Shown in pieces: positions 1 to 8,023 of a stretch of 40,965 nt of DNA. The position numbers were made by a program, and so were the translations under genes. The number at the start of each line of letters is the position of its first letter. Within the stretch, counting starts at the first letter, position 1. The stretch is from assembly GCA_964500225.1 (NCBI GenBank), contig CAZCOA010000023.1:1-40965 (forward strand). Reading direction: 5' to 3'. The notes beneath the pieces are model-generated. The model worked only from the letters and a program-made list of their open reading frames with translations. It did no database searches and was not told the origin of the DNA. The stretch is from JAAYDY01 sp964500225. Its GTDB lineage: Bacteria; Planctomycetota; Phycisphaerae; FEN-1346; JAACEH01.

Positions 1-320
1 AAAGAACCCCCCTTCCGCTTCACGAGCCACTAACGCCCGCCGGCCATACGGTCCACCCTCCAGCCCCCCTCCGCCCGCCACAAGTAGCCATGAGGTCGTA
101 TGTCGCCGGCCGCAGCCGTGTGCCGCGACGGGCTGGGTCCTCCGTTCGGCGACCACCGACGACCTTCTCCCGTCAACTCACACGGGACAAGTGGCACCGC
201 CAGCCACATACCCGATGCAACAGCTTGACAGGCGTTGGCGGGCTCTCTAGACTCGGCGGGCCTGCCGGGGGAGGCCGTAACGGCTTCTTGGCAGGCCTGC
301 TGCACCCAGGAGACGTTACC
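1..320. other. Leading non-coding stretch
   Basis: No supported gene lies here. The open frame that runs into the methyltransferase from position 90 has a low-complexity Arg/Gly/Pro-rich translation with no family resemblance, so it is read as untranslated sequence. The only structure I can support is the promoter at 225-253 and the ribosome binding site AGGAGA at 308-313. Confidence 0.5.
225..253 (+). promoter_or_regulatory. Sigma70-type promoter for the methyltransferase/glycosyltransferase pair
   Basis: A perfect -35 box TTGACA lies at 225-230 and TAGACT at 248-253, with a 17-base spacer. Transcription would start near 260, about 60 bases before the chosen GTG start at 321. Prediction from sequence only. 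Confidence 0.6.
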
Positions 321-1004
321 GTGATCGACCCGCCCCCATGGCGTAGCCGCACCGAGGACTACACCGCCGAGGAGCGTGTGCGGCTAGACAAATGCGCCGA
401 TTTGCTGCGCAAAGCCTTTTCGGGTCGGCCGGGTCCATTGGAGGTTTTGGACATCGGCTGTGGATGTGGCGCCATGGGCCGGCTCCTGTCGGCCCCGCAA
501 TTCAGGCTGTCGGGCATCGAGATGGACAGCCGCTCGGCCGACGAGGCCCGCCCACACTACGCCGAGATGGTGGTGCAGGATCTGACGGCCCGGTGGCCGT
601 TTGACGACCATCGGTTCGCCGCCCTGTTGGCCCTGGCCGTTCTGGAACACGTGGTCGATTACCGGGCCCTGCTCCGCCAGGCGGCCCGCGTGCTGAAGCC
701 GGACGGCTGTCTCATCGCCCAGGTACCCAACCTCGGCTACTGGAAAGAGGTCCGCAAACTCCTGTTTCGCAAGCAGCCGCACTGGCTCAAACAGTACGAC
801 CACGTGCGCGGCTGGACGCTTGCCTTTCTCCGAAACGTCCTGGCCGAACAGGGGTTCGTGGCGGTCCATGCCGAGTGCGACCGGCTGAATCTACCGCTGG
901 TGCCGGCGTCGCGATGGATGGAGCGGCATCTGGCTTCCTGGGGGCGTATCCTCATCGTACAATTGGTCAAAGCCGACGGAAAGCCGACGTCATGCCGCGA
1001 GTAA
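321..1004 (+). CDS. Class I SAM-dependent methyltransferase (MetW-like)
   Basis: A 227-residue protein with a class I Rossmann methyltransferase fold. Motif I is VLDIGCGCG at about residues 42-50, followed by an acidic residue after the next strand (GIEMD) and a LALAVLEHV segment typical of the post-II region. The stretch PNLGYWKEVRKLL recalls the MetW family, but no metX partner is present, so the methyl acceptor is unknown. I chose the GTG at 321 because AGGAGA (308-313) sits seven bases upstream and the conserved fold begins shortly after it; the frame is open further upstream but unlike protein. The 3' end overlaps the glycosyltransferase start by 13 bases, so the two are probably co-translated. 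With a glycosyltransferase partner, modification of a surface glycan or lipid is a reasonable but unproven role. Confidence 0.8.
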   Translation: MIDPPPWRSRTEDYTAEERVRLDKCADLLRKAFSGRPGPLEVLDIGCGCGAMGRLLSAPQFRLSGIEMDSRSADEARPHYAEMVVQDLTARWPFDDHRFAALLALAVLEHVVDYRALLRQAARVLKPDGCLIAQVPNLGYWKEVRKLLFRKQPHWLKQYDHVRGWTLAFLRNVLAEQGFVAVHAECDRLNLPLVPASRWMERHLASWGRILIVQLVKADGKPTSCRE

Positions 1005-1861
1005 CCGTAGCCATCCCCACCTTCAATCGGCGCGAGCTGTTGCGCGAAGCACTCGACAGTGTTTTCGCGCAGACCTGGACCGATTTCGAGGTGCTGGTGG
1101 TGGATGACGGCTCGACCGACGGGACGGGGGAGATGGTCGCCGGGTACGGGCGTCCGGTGCGTTACCTGTACCAGGAGAATCGCGGCGACGCGGCGGCCCG
1201 GAACCGGCTGATCGCCGAGACACGGTCGCCCCTGATCGCATGGCTCGACAGCGACGACCGATGGCTCCCCGAGAAGCTCGAGCGACAGATCGCCATACTC
1301 CAGGGCGCCGACGATCGGACCATCGTATACGGTCCCAAGCTCAGCATCGAGACCGACGGACGGCTCGTGCGAAGCAGGCGTCCAACTCCGCCGTCGGGCC
1401 GCATCACGGCGGCGCTGTTCGAGAACATCTTCATTCCCACGCCGAGTGTGCTGATGCCGACGGCGTTGCTGCGCGAGGCGGGGGGATTTGACGAGCGGTA
1501 CCGGGTGTGCAGCGATTACCGGATGTGGCTGGTGCTGTCGTTGACATGCACCTTTCTGGCGATCCCGGAGCCGCTGGTGGTCTGCCGGCGGCACGCGGCG
1601 AGCCTGTCCAGTGCATCATCGGCCAGCCAGGCGGCCAAGACGACAATGCTCGAGGAATTCTACTTCGAGTTGGGCGGCAAGGACGTGGTGCCGCGTCGCC
1701 GTGCGATGCGGCGTCTGGCCGACCAGTGCCGCAAGACTGCCGACCTGGCCCATCGCGAGGGCCGTCGCGAAGAAGCGCTGGCATGGTATCGCAGGTCGCT
1801 GGGGCACCGACTGACGGTCCGGTCGTGCCTCGGCTATGCGGCTCGGAGACTGGGCCTGTAG
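992..1861 (+). CDS. Family 2 glycosyltransferase (GT-A fold)
   Basis: A 289-residue inverting glycosyltransferase of the GT2 family. The N-terminal Rossmann-like half starts VTVAIPTFNRR, with the nucleotide-binding VVDDGSTD at residues 37-43. The DSDD metal-binding (DxD-type) motif lies at 86-89, and GGFDERY with a following D-YRMW resembles the GT2 acceptor/base region. The C-terminal 60 residues are helical and TPR-like (AHREGRREEALAWYRRSL). There is no membrane segment, so it should act at the cytoplasmic face. ATG 992 is supported by homology beginning immediately after it and by the 13-base overlap with the methyltransferase. The sugar donor and acceptor cannot be read from sequence. Likely co-transcribed from the promoter at 225-253. 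Confidence 0.88.
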   Translation: MPRVTVAIPTFNRRELLREALDSVFAQTWTDFEVLVVDDGSTDGTGEMVAGYGRPVRYLYQENRGDAAARNRLIAETRSPLIAWLDSDDRWLPEKLERQIAILQGADDRTIVYGPKLSIETDGRLVRSRRPTPPSGRITAALFENIFIPTPSVLMPTALLREAGGFDERYRVCSDYRMWLVLSLTCTFLAIPEPLVVCRRHAASLSSASSASQAAKTTMLEEFYFELGGKDVVPRRRAMRRLADQCRKTADLAHREGRREEALAWYRRSLGHRLTVRSCLGYAARRLGL

Positions 1862-1890
1862 CGGCGGATTGCAGCGAGGTCGTGATGGCC

Positions 1891-3876
1891 CTACGTTGCC
1901 CTGCCCAGCACGGCGGCCACCGCCTGCGACAGGCGGGCCAGGTCGTAGGGTTTCTCGACGAAACCGGCCACGCCCTCGTCGAGTATTTTCTGTGCAGCCC
2001 CATTCAGCCCGTAACCGGTCGAGAGCAGCGCCAGGACGTTCGGGTTGATCTGCCGCATGGCCCTGAAACACTCACGTCCCCCCATGGCGGGCATGATCAT
2101 ATCGAGCAGCACCAGGTCGATGTCGGCCCAGGATTGGCGATAGATTTCCAGCGCCTCGACGCCATCGCCGGCCACGAGCACGTCGTATCCGAGTTCAACG
2201 AGCATCCTGGCGGCCATCTGGCGCACCACGGGTTCGTCGTCGATGAGCAGAACGCGGCCCCGACCGCTAACCACCCGCGGCAGCGGCGAGTGGGCCTGCT
2301 CGGACGAAGGACAGGCCGTGACGGGCAGATAGACACGGAATGTGCTGCCGTGTCCCAGTTCGCTGTAAACCTGGACCGATCCGCCATGGTTCTTGGCGAT
2401 GCCGTAGACCATCGACAAGCCCATGCCCGTTCCCTTGGACGGCTCCTTGGTGGTGAAGAACGGTTCAAAGATTCGCGGCAGGATGTCGCGCGGAATGCCG
2501 ACGCCCGTATCCATGACCGACAGACACAGGTAACGCCCAGGCGTCACCCCTGCATGCAGGCGACAGTACTCTTCGTCCAGATCGACACACTCGGTGCGGA
2601 ACGTCAACTGACCGCCGTCGGGCATGGCGTCGCGGGCATTGACGGCCAGGTTGAGCACCATCTGCTGCAACTGGCCCGGATCGCCGACGACGGTGCTCGG
2701 CGAGGCCTGGAGCAGCGGCTGGATCTCGATGTTCTTGTCGAGGGTGCGGCCGAGAAGATCGACGACTTCGCGAACGACGCCGTGCAGGTCCACCGGGACA
2801 ATCTGGTTCTTGCCTCTGCGTGCAAACCCCAGCAACTGGCTGGTCAGTTGGGCGGCGCGCCGGGCGGCTCCCTCGATGGCGTCGGCGATTTCGGCCGTCT
2901 CGGGGCACTTGCAATCCCCCGACTTCAGCAGATTGGCATATCCGATGATGCCTGTAAGCAGATTGTTGAAGTCATGTGCCACGCCCCCGGCCAGTTCACC
3001 GATAGCTTCGAGCTTCTGTACTTGGAACAACTGCTCTTCCAGCCGATGATACTCCTGCTCGCTGCGGATCCGGTCGGTGACGTCGGCGATAAATCCCTCC
3101 AGAATGGCGGTCCCATCAGGAGCATCGTCCACTTTCCTGCCCTGCTCGTAAACCCACTTCTCTTCGCCGTCGGCGGTGCGAATGCGGTATGTCAGGCGAA
3201 ACGGTTGTCCTCGGGAGACTGCCTCCTGCACCTGTCGCCACACGTCGTCGGCGTCTTCCGGATGAACCAGTTCGGCATACGACACGTCGCGGTTGTTTTG
3301 CAAGGCCGCCTGCTCGTATCCGGTGAGCGTCTGGCACCCTTCACTGACGTACTCCATAGTCCACTGCCGGTCGTTGCGGCAGCGGTAGGCCATGCCAGGC
3401 AGGTTGCTCAACAGCGTTGAGAGCCTTCGCTCGCTTTCGCGCAGCGCCTGCTCGGACCGGCGACGCGAGGTGATGTCCTGCACCGTAGCGACCAGACAGA
3501 CGATGCGGCCGTCGCTGTCGTACACAGCATCAGCCGACCAGGCGATCAGGCTGGCCGCTCCATGGCCTCCTTTCACCCACGTTTCCCGCGGACCGCTGCT
3601 GCCCCGCGCGACAGCCTCGGCCAGACATGCGCGAATCTGCTCCGACTGGGTCTCGTCGCAGCCAAACCGGCAGAAGTCGCTCCCCTGAAGCACATCGGAC
3701 GGCCACCCGTTCCACGCCTCCGCGGCTCGGTTGCCCAGGATGATGCGTCCGTGGACATCCAGCAACACAACGATGCTCTGAATCGCGTCCAAGACAGCCC
3801 GGACAAGGCCATCGTCGGCGCCGCACTTCGCGCACAACCCTTCCAACTTCTCGACCTGCGGTTCGCGACCAGCCAT
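1891..3876 (-). CDS. Hybrid sensor histidine kinase with two PAS domains and a C-terminal receiver
   Basis: A 661-residue soluble hybrid kinase. PAS 1 is at about residues 22-140; PAS 2 with a PAC tail is at about 150-272 (WVYEQGRKVDD, GFIADVTDR). The HisKA helix is LEAIGELAGGVAHDFNNLL with phospho-acceptor His301. The HATPase domain has the N box (NLAVNARDAMPDGG), G1 (DTGVGI), F box (EPFFTTK) and G2 (GTGMGL). The receiver domain follows, with IDDEP, phospho-acceptor Asp592 in LVLLDMIMP, and the conserved Lys in VEKPYD. No membrane span and no DNA-binding output are seen, so it presumably senses a cytoplasmic cue and passes phosphate to an unlinked partner. The start at 3876 has a G-rich ribosome site (AGGGGGGCG) upstream, whereas the 15 codons before it look non-coding. 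It lies downstream of the giant repeat-protein genes on the same strand but has its own -10 box and a hairpin in between. Confidence 0.92.
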   Translation of the reverse strand: MAGREPQVEKLEGLCAKCGADDGLVRAVLDAIQSIVVLLDVHGRIILGNRAAEAWNGWPSDVLQGSDFCRFGCDETQSEQIRACLAEAVARGSSGPRETWVKGGHGAASLIAWSADAVYDSDGRIVCLVATVQDITSRRRSEQALRESERRLSTLLSNLPGMAYRCRNDRQWTMEYVSEGCQTLTGYEQAALQNNRDVSYAELVHPEDADDVWRQVQEAVSRGQPFRLTYRIRTADGEEKWVYEQGRKVDDAPDGTAILEGFIADVTDRIRSEQEYHRLEEQLFQVQKLEAIGELAGGVAHDFNNLLTGIIGYANLLKSGDCKCPETAEIADAIEGAARRAAQLTSQLLGFARRGKNQIVPVDLHGVVREVVDLLGRTLDKNIEIQPLLQASPSTVVGDPGQLQQMVLNLAVNARDAMPDGGQLTFRTECVDLDEEYCRLHAGVTPGRYLCLSVMDTGVGIPRDILPRIFEPFFTTKEPSKGTGMGLSMVYGIAKNHGGSVQVYSELGHGSTFRVYLPVTACPSSEQAHSPLPRVVSGRGRVLLIDDEPVVRQMAARMLVELGYDVLVAGDGVEALEIYRQSWADIDLVLLDMIMPAMGGRECFRAMRQINPNVLALLSTGYGLNGAAQKILDEGVAGFVEKPYDLARLSQAVAAVLGRAT

Positions 3877-3955
3877 AGGAACGCCCCCCCTGAAGAGTGC
3901 CGTATGGACTACGTTCCGCAACAGATTATGACATCAGATGTGTTCAGCTTTTCCG

Positions 3956-3986
3956 ATTATATTAGCTCGACAGGGCCGCAGGGCAA
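3956..3986 (-). promoter_or_regulatory. Candidate promoter of the hybrid kinase
   Basis: On the minus strand a perfect TATAAT occupies 3961-3956. The best -35 candidate is TTGCCC at 3986-3981, giving a rather long 19-base spacer. Transcription would start near 3949, about 73 bases before the ATG at 3876. Confidence 0.4.
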
Positions 3987-4024
3987 ACTTAATCCGGATC
4001 GAGTCGGCCGCACCCTGCTGCAAC

Positions 4025-4061
4025 CGGGGGCGGCACAGGTCGCGCGACCCGTCCGCCCCCG
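4025..4061 (-). terminator. GC-rich hairpin between the giant-protein gene and the kinase
   Basis: Inverted arms CGGGGGCGG (4025-4033) and CCGCCCCCG (4053-4061) enclose the self-complementary GGTCGCGCGACC (4038-4049). It sits about 30 bases past the stop codon at 4091 on the minus strand. There is no T tract after it, so classical intrinsic termination is uncertain. Confidence 0.35.
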
Positions 4062-4090
4062 TTCCACATCACATTCTGACAGTCATGGCA

Positions 4091-7000
4091 TCATGGTGCT
4101 TCGTTGCCGGACGGCCTGTCGCTCGACGGCCCGGTCTCGGGCGCCGGCGACGAGTTGGCGGACGGCCTATCGGCGACGGTCACCGGGACCGTCCGCAGCG
4201 CCGTCGGATCGGTCGTGGCGGCGCGACGCCGGGCGCCAAACCGCTTGCCGATGTGTTGCAACAGCCGCCAATCGCCAAGAACGATCGCGACTCCCACGAG
4301 AAGCCAGATCAGATCAGTCAAATGGTCCGAAAAGCTGTAGCCCAGCAACGTCCGCACGGCCAGCACGAGGGCCGCCAGGCAGAGCATCGTGAGGAACTTG
4401 CTCACGGATCCGGTCTTGCCTCTGGTCCACCACCACACAGCGACCGCAAGGACCAGAACCACTGCGACGCCGCGCGTCACCGAATGGAGTGCGGATGTCA
4501 TGCACAAGACGCTGAGCTGCGGCGGTGTGCCCAAGGCCACCAGCGTCTGGAAGCAGTAGCGGTTCATGGCGATGCCGGGAGCGGCGACCCTAGAGTCGCG
4601 CGGGCGACGTTCGCCCGATACCGCGTTGATCGGCGGCGGTGCGCTGGGCGCCTGCTGCTGCCAGGCCCCCACGTTCTCGCCGACGCGACGGTTGTGCTCC
4701 GCCTGAATGTTCTGCATATCGGTCATCTCGGCGGCCGAGCTGCTCAGCACCACCGGACGCTGAGGCGGCACCACTGACAGCCTCACCAGATCGTCGTCCA
4801 ACCGATCCACGCGGTTGAGGGTGCCGCCGCTGTGGACGATCACGTAGTCGTCCGGCAGCGAGAGTTCCCACCCGACACGGAGGCTCGGCACCTCGGTCTG
4901 CGGCACCATCAAAGATAGGTTGCACACACTACCAAGGGCCGACAGGCTGTAGCTGTAACGAATGCGGACCTGAAATTCCTGCTGGCCGCGTCCGTGTCCG
5001 ATGATGGGGATCATGGTGACCGTGCGGCCGTCCTTCTGGCTGGTCACGGGCGTCTTCTGCTCGTCGTCCACGAAGGCGTGCCAGATGCGGGAGTCGGGAG
5101 GCAGATAGAGCTCCAGGTACTGTTTGCGAAGGTTTCGCATCGAGTAGGCGGCGTCCGTAACGACGTTGCCGTCGTCGGTGATGACGGTGCTGAGGCGGCA
5201 GGTGCTGATGACGGCCACGAGCACTTCGGCCGGATCGCGGCGGACCGTCGTCAGGTGAAGTTCGAACGGCGCGGCCGGGTAACGGAAGCTCAGCGCCATG
5301 GCGCCGGTAATGCCTTGGGTGTAGTCGGACGGAATCTCACGTTCGTCGATAGGACGAACGCCTTTGGAATCCTCGGCGGCATTGACCTCCAGGTCGGTCC
5401 GCGGCGCGACGGCCACATAGCCGCGCTCGTGCTTGACGTCCAGCGCTCGGACGCCCACGAAGGTCAGTCGGTCGGCCGTCTTGTCGTCGGTCTTGATCTG
5501 GTAACTGACGTTGACGCGCACCTGGCCCTTTTTCTTCGCTTGGAACGTCAGCGTCCAGACCGACGGCCTGGCCGGGTCCTTCTCCTTGCTCTTGAGGTCG
5601 GCGGCGGTGATGTCCACGTTGTCGGCCCCGGCCGGCAACTCGAGCCGCACGGTCTGGATGCCGGCATACTGCACGAAGTACTTCACCGTGGCCCCGGCCT
5701 GGAGATAGGCCTCGCCCAGGGAAATGAAGTTGAAGACCTCGGCCGTGACATACGGCTCGACGCTCTCGACCTGCACGGCGGTCTTCCACGGCTGGAGGAA
5801 GTATTTATAAGCCAACGTGACGCCGTTGCGCTGCAATCGCTGCGGCAGTTCCTTCACGTCGATCTCGCGGATGCTCTCGGCACCGACCTCGGATGGCAGC
5901 AGTCTCATGCCTTCCTCGGCGCGGACGGCGACGTAGCCGGTCTCACGACGGACATCGAGGCATTGGATGTTCGGCAGCGCGACAGGCTTGCCGGGCACAG
6001 CTTCGGTCCGCATCTCGCCGGACATTCTCAGGGCATACGCCCCTTCGGTCTTGCTCAGGAGCACCACTTCGATGGTCCCTGCGTCACGGTCGTGTTTCCA
6101 GTCGTCGATGCCGGCGCCTTCAAGGGTCAACACCTGAAACTCCTGCGGCACGCTGAGCCGCAGCGTGAAGACGCCCGCCTTGCGGATGTCGTAGGTCACG
6201 ACATAGTCCACTCGCGTGACGGCGGACTCGATGTCCACAAGAGTCTCTGCGGCGGCGACAATCTCGCTCTGGACCGAACTGATGTCCACCTCGAGGCGGT
6301 AGGGATGCCGGATGTAGCGATAGGCCAGGTTTGCGGCCTGACGGTCGGGCATGGCCTCGGGCAGGTCGCGAAGGTTGATTTGCGTGATGCCTTCGGCGAG
6401 AGCCGGTTTGACGTTGGCGCCGGAGAGGGCTTCGATGGCGATGTAGCCGCGCTCGCGCTGCACGTCGAGCAATTCGAGCCGCGGAATGTCCAGCCGTTCG
6501 CCCTGCATGGGCTTCTCGGTAGTCAATTGCAAGGTGTATTGGCGCTCGGCCTTGCTTCGCAGGTCCACACACAGGATTTGATCCGTCAGGCTCCAGTTGT
6601 TGATGTCGGGGCCGTCGAGGTCGGCCAGCCGCACGTCGGGCCCAAGGCGAATGCGGAAGCGAAACACGCCCGCGTCCTTGATCTGATAGTTGACGGTCGT
6701 GACGGCACGAACCGATTCGGTGGATACCTTGACCACCGAGAGAATCTCGCCCGCGACCTTGGCCTCGACAACACTGAGGCGCACGGCAATATCCATCGGT
6801 CGCTTGACGTACTTGAAGCCCAGGTGGAGTTGGTCAAGGGGAATGCCGGCGGCCACGGCGGACATCTCGCGGACATCGATCTGCGACACGCCATCGGCGC
6901 GGCCGGCCTCGGCCTTCAGCCCTTTGTCGGCGGCGATGGCCACCCATCCGGTCTCGCGGCTGACGTCCAGGGACTCCGGCGTCGCTACGACCACCTCCGC

Positions 7001-7975
7001 AGCGCCGCCGGCCGACGGCTGGTCAATGGTTTGCTCCGTGGCCAGCGACAGGACGTAACGGTCGCCGATCGGGCCGAGCAGTTCGACCATGAGCACACGG
7101 TCGGCCCCCTGCCCCTGGATGTCCCAGGAGCGGATGTTCTGGCCATCGACCTTCAGCAGCGTGGCCCGCTCGGGCAGACGAAGCCGCAGGACGCCGACCT
7201 TGCCCTGGACGACGGAGTACTCGACCTGCGTGTACATCCGCATCACGCCCAAGGCGAGCTGGGCCGTAGTCTTCTGCTCGGCGAAGACCTTGGCCTCCAG
7301 CGCGACGTCCGGCGCCTTTGGCGACCACTCGACAGTCAGTTCGCCTGTCCGGCCGCCAAACACCGTCACGATGGTCTGGCCGGCCTTCTCTTCGGTCCGG
7401 GTCGGCAGTTGCGGCGACAAGGCAACCTCCAGCGACGTGCCGGGCAGCGTCACGGCCATGGCGGCGACCGTGGCGCCGATCTGGGGCAGACGCAGGCTCT
7501 TCTTCAGGTCTTTGCCGTCCACTGCTGCGGCAAAACGAATTTCCAGCTCATGTGATCCCTTGCCGACGCTGAGCAGGTGGTAGCCGTCGGCCTGCCGCAT
7601 CAGTTGCACGCCGCCGCGGCCCTTCTTGACGGTCATGTCGGTCACTGCGATAGACGCCGGCAGGACGAGCACTTCGCGCACGTCGGCGGTGTCGCTTTCG
7701 ACCCAGAGCCGCATGACGCCTTCGGCCACAGCGCCGGCGACGGTCACTTGTACATCGCTTCGCGTGAGCACGACATCCGTCACAGGCGCCGACACGGGCA
7801 GTTCGACCCGCGGCACGCGCAAAACCGACGCTGCGGGGGCGACGGTTTCCTCTGCAAGGGCAACCTCTTGCGCCTGCGGCGCGGCTGCGTTCTCCTGGGC
7901 CAGCCCGAGCCCCGGCAAGGCATCCACTACAGCTACCACCATGATCCACACCACGCCACGTGTGACGTACTTCAT
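4091..7975 (-). CDS. Giant exported repeat protein with C-terminal membrane anchors (function unknown)
   Basis: A 1294-residue protein that I do not recognise. A signal peptide covers residues 1 to about 26 (VVWIMVVAVV core, cleavage near GLGLA/Q). Four diverged tandem units of about 167 residues begin near residues 334, 500, 670 and 840. Each opens with LDVxRExGYVA, is followed by an I-D-x-R-E-[LM/IP] element about 25 residues later, then by L-x-[YF]-[KR]-Y and a beta-rich stretch. A distinct C-terminal globular part (LRKQYLELYLPP onward) is followed by three hydrophobic spans at about 1165-1240 and a basic, disordered tail. The beta-rich units facing outward suggest a surface or periplasmic scaffold or binding role, which is inference. 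The start at 7975 has GGAGG upstream. It lies 48 bases downstream of a paralogous gene, very probably in the same operon. Confidence 0.85.
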   Translation of the reverse strand: MKYVTRGVVWIMVVAVVDALPGLGLAQENAAAPQAQEVALAEETVAPAASVLRVPRVELPVSAPVTDVVLTRSDVQVTVAGAVAEGVMRLWVESDTADVREVLVLPASIAVTDMTVKKGRGGVQLMRQADGYHLLSVGKGSHELEIRFAAAVDGKDLKKSLRLPQIGATVAAMAVTLPGTSLEVALSPQLPTRTEEKAGQTIVTVFGGRTGELTVEWSPKAPDVALEAKVFAEQKTTAQLALGVMRMYTQVEYSVVQGKVGVLRLRLPERATLLKVDGQNIRSWDIQGQGADRVLMVELLGPIGDRYVLSLATEQTIDQPSAGGAAEVVVATPESLDVSRETGWVAIAADKGLKAEAGRADGVSQIDVREMSAVAAGIPLDQLHLGFKYVKRPMDIAVRLSVVEAKVAGEILSVVKVSTESVRAVTTVNYQIKDAGVFRFRIRLGPDVRLADLDGPDINNWSLTDQILCVDLRSKAERQYTLQLTTEKPMQGERLDIPRLELLDVQRERGYIAIEALSGANVKPALAEGITQINLRDLPEAMPDRQAANLAYRYIRHPYRLEVDISSVQSEIVAAAETLVDIESAVTRVDYVVTYDIRKAGVFTLRLSVPQEFQVLTLEGAGIDDWKHDRDAGTIEVVLLSKTEGAYALRMSGEMRTEAVPGKPVALPNIQCLDVRRETGYVAVRAEEGMRLLPSEVGAESIREIDVKELPQRLQRNGVTLAYKYFLQPWKTAVQVESVEPYVTAEVFNFISLGEAYLQAGATVKYFVQYAGIQTVRLELPAGADNVDITAADLKSKEKDPARPSVWTLTFQAKKKGQVRVNVSYQIKTDDKTADRLTFVGVRALDVKHERGYVAVAPRTDLEVNAAEDSKGVRPIDEREIPSDYTQGITGAMALSFRYPAAPFELHLTTVRRDPAEVLVAVISTCRLSTVITDDGNVVTDAAYSMRNLRKQYLELYLPPDSRIWHAFVDDEQKTPVTSQKDGRTVTMIPIIGHGRGQQEFQVRIRYSYSLSALGSVCNLSLMVPQTEVPSLRVGWELSLPDDYVIVHSGGTLNRVDRLDDDLVRLSVVPPQRPVVLSSSAAEMTDMQNIQAEHNRRVGENVGAWQQQAPSAPPPINAVSGERRPRDSRVAAPGIAMNRYCFQTLVALGTPPQLSVLCMTSALHSVTRGVAVVLVLAVAVWWWTRGKTGSVSKFLTMLCLAALVLAVRTLLGYSFSDHLTDLIWLLVGVAIVLGDWRLLQHIGKRFGARRRAATTDPTALRTVPVTVADRPSANSSPAPETGPSSDRPSGNEAP

Positions 7976-8023
7976 CGTTTCGTCCTCCCAATCAGAGTCT
8001 CACGATGACTCGATTCGTATGCT

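Noticed and set aside
90..320. 77 extra N-terminal codons for the methyltransferase
   Set aside because: They include the TTGACA/TAGACT promoter and look non-coding; GTG 321 has an excellent AGGAGA site.
1507..3420. 637-codon plus-strand frame opposite the hybrid kinase
   Set aside because: It runs through two unrelated genes and has no motif; the minus strand encodes full PAS, HisKA, HATPase and receiver motifs.
4994..7555. 853-codon open frame on the plus strand opposite the 1294-residue giant protein
   Set aside because: It is an antisense frame produced by the strong G/C bias at third positions. Its translation is Asp/Gly/His/Val-rich with no domain, and the minus strand has a signal peptide, repeats and membrane spans.
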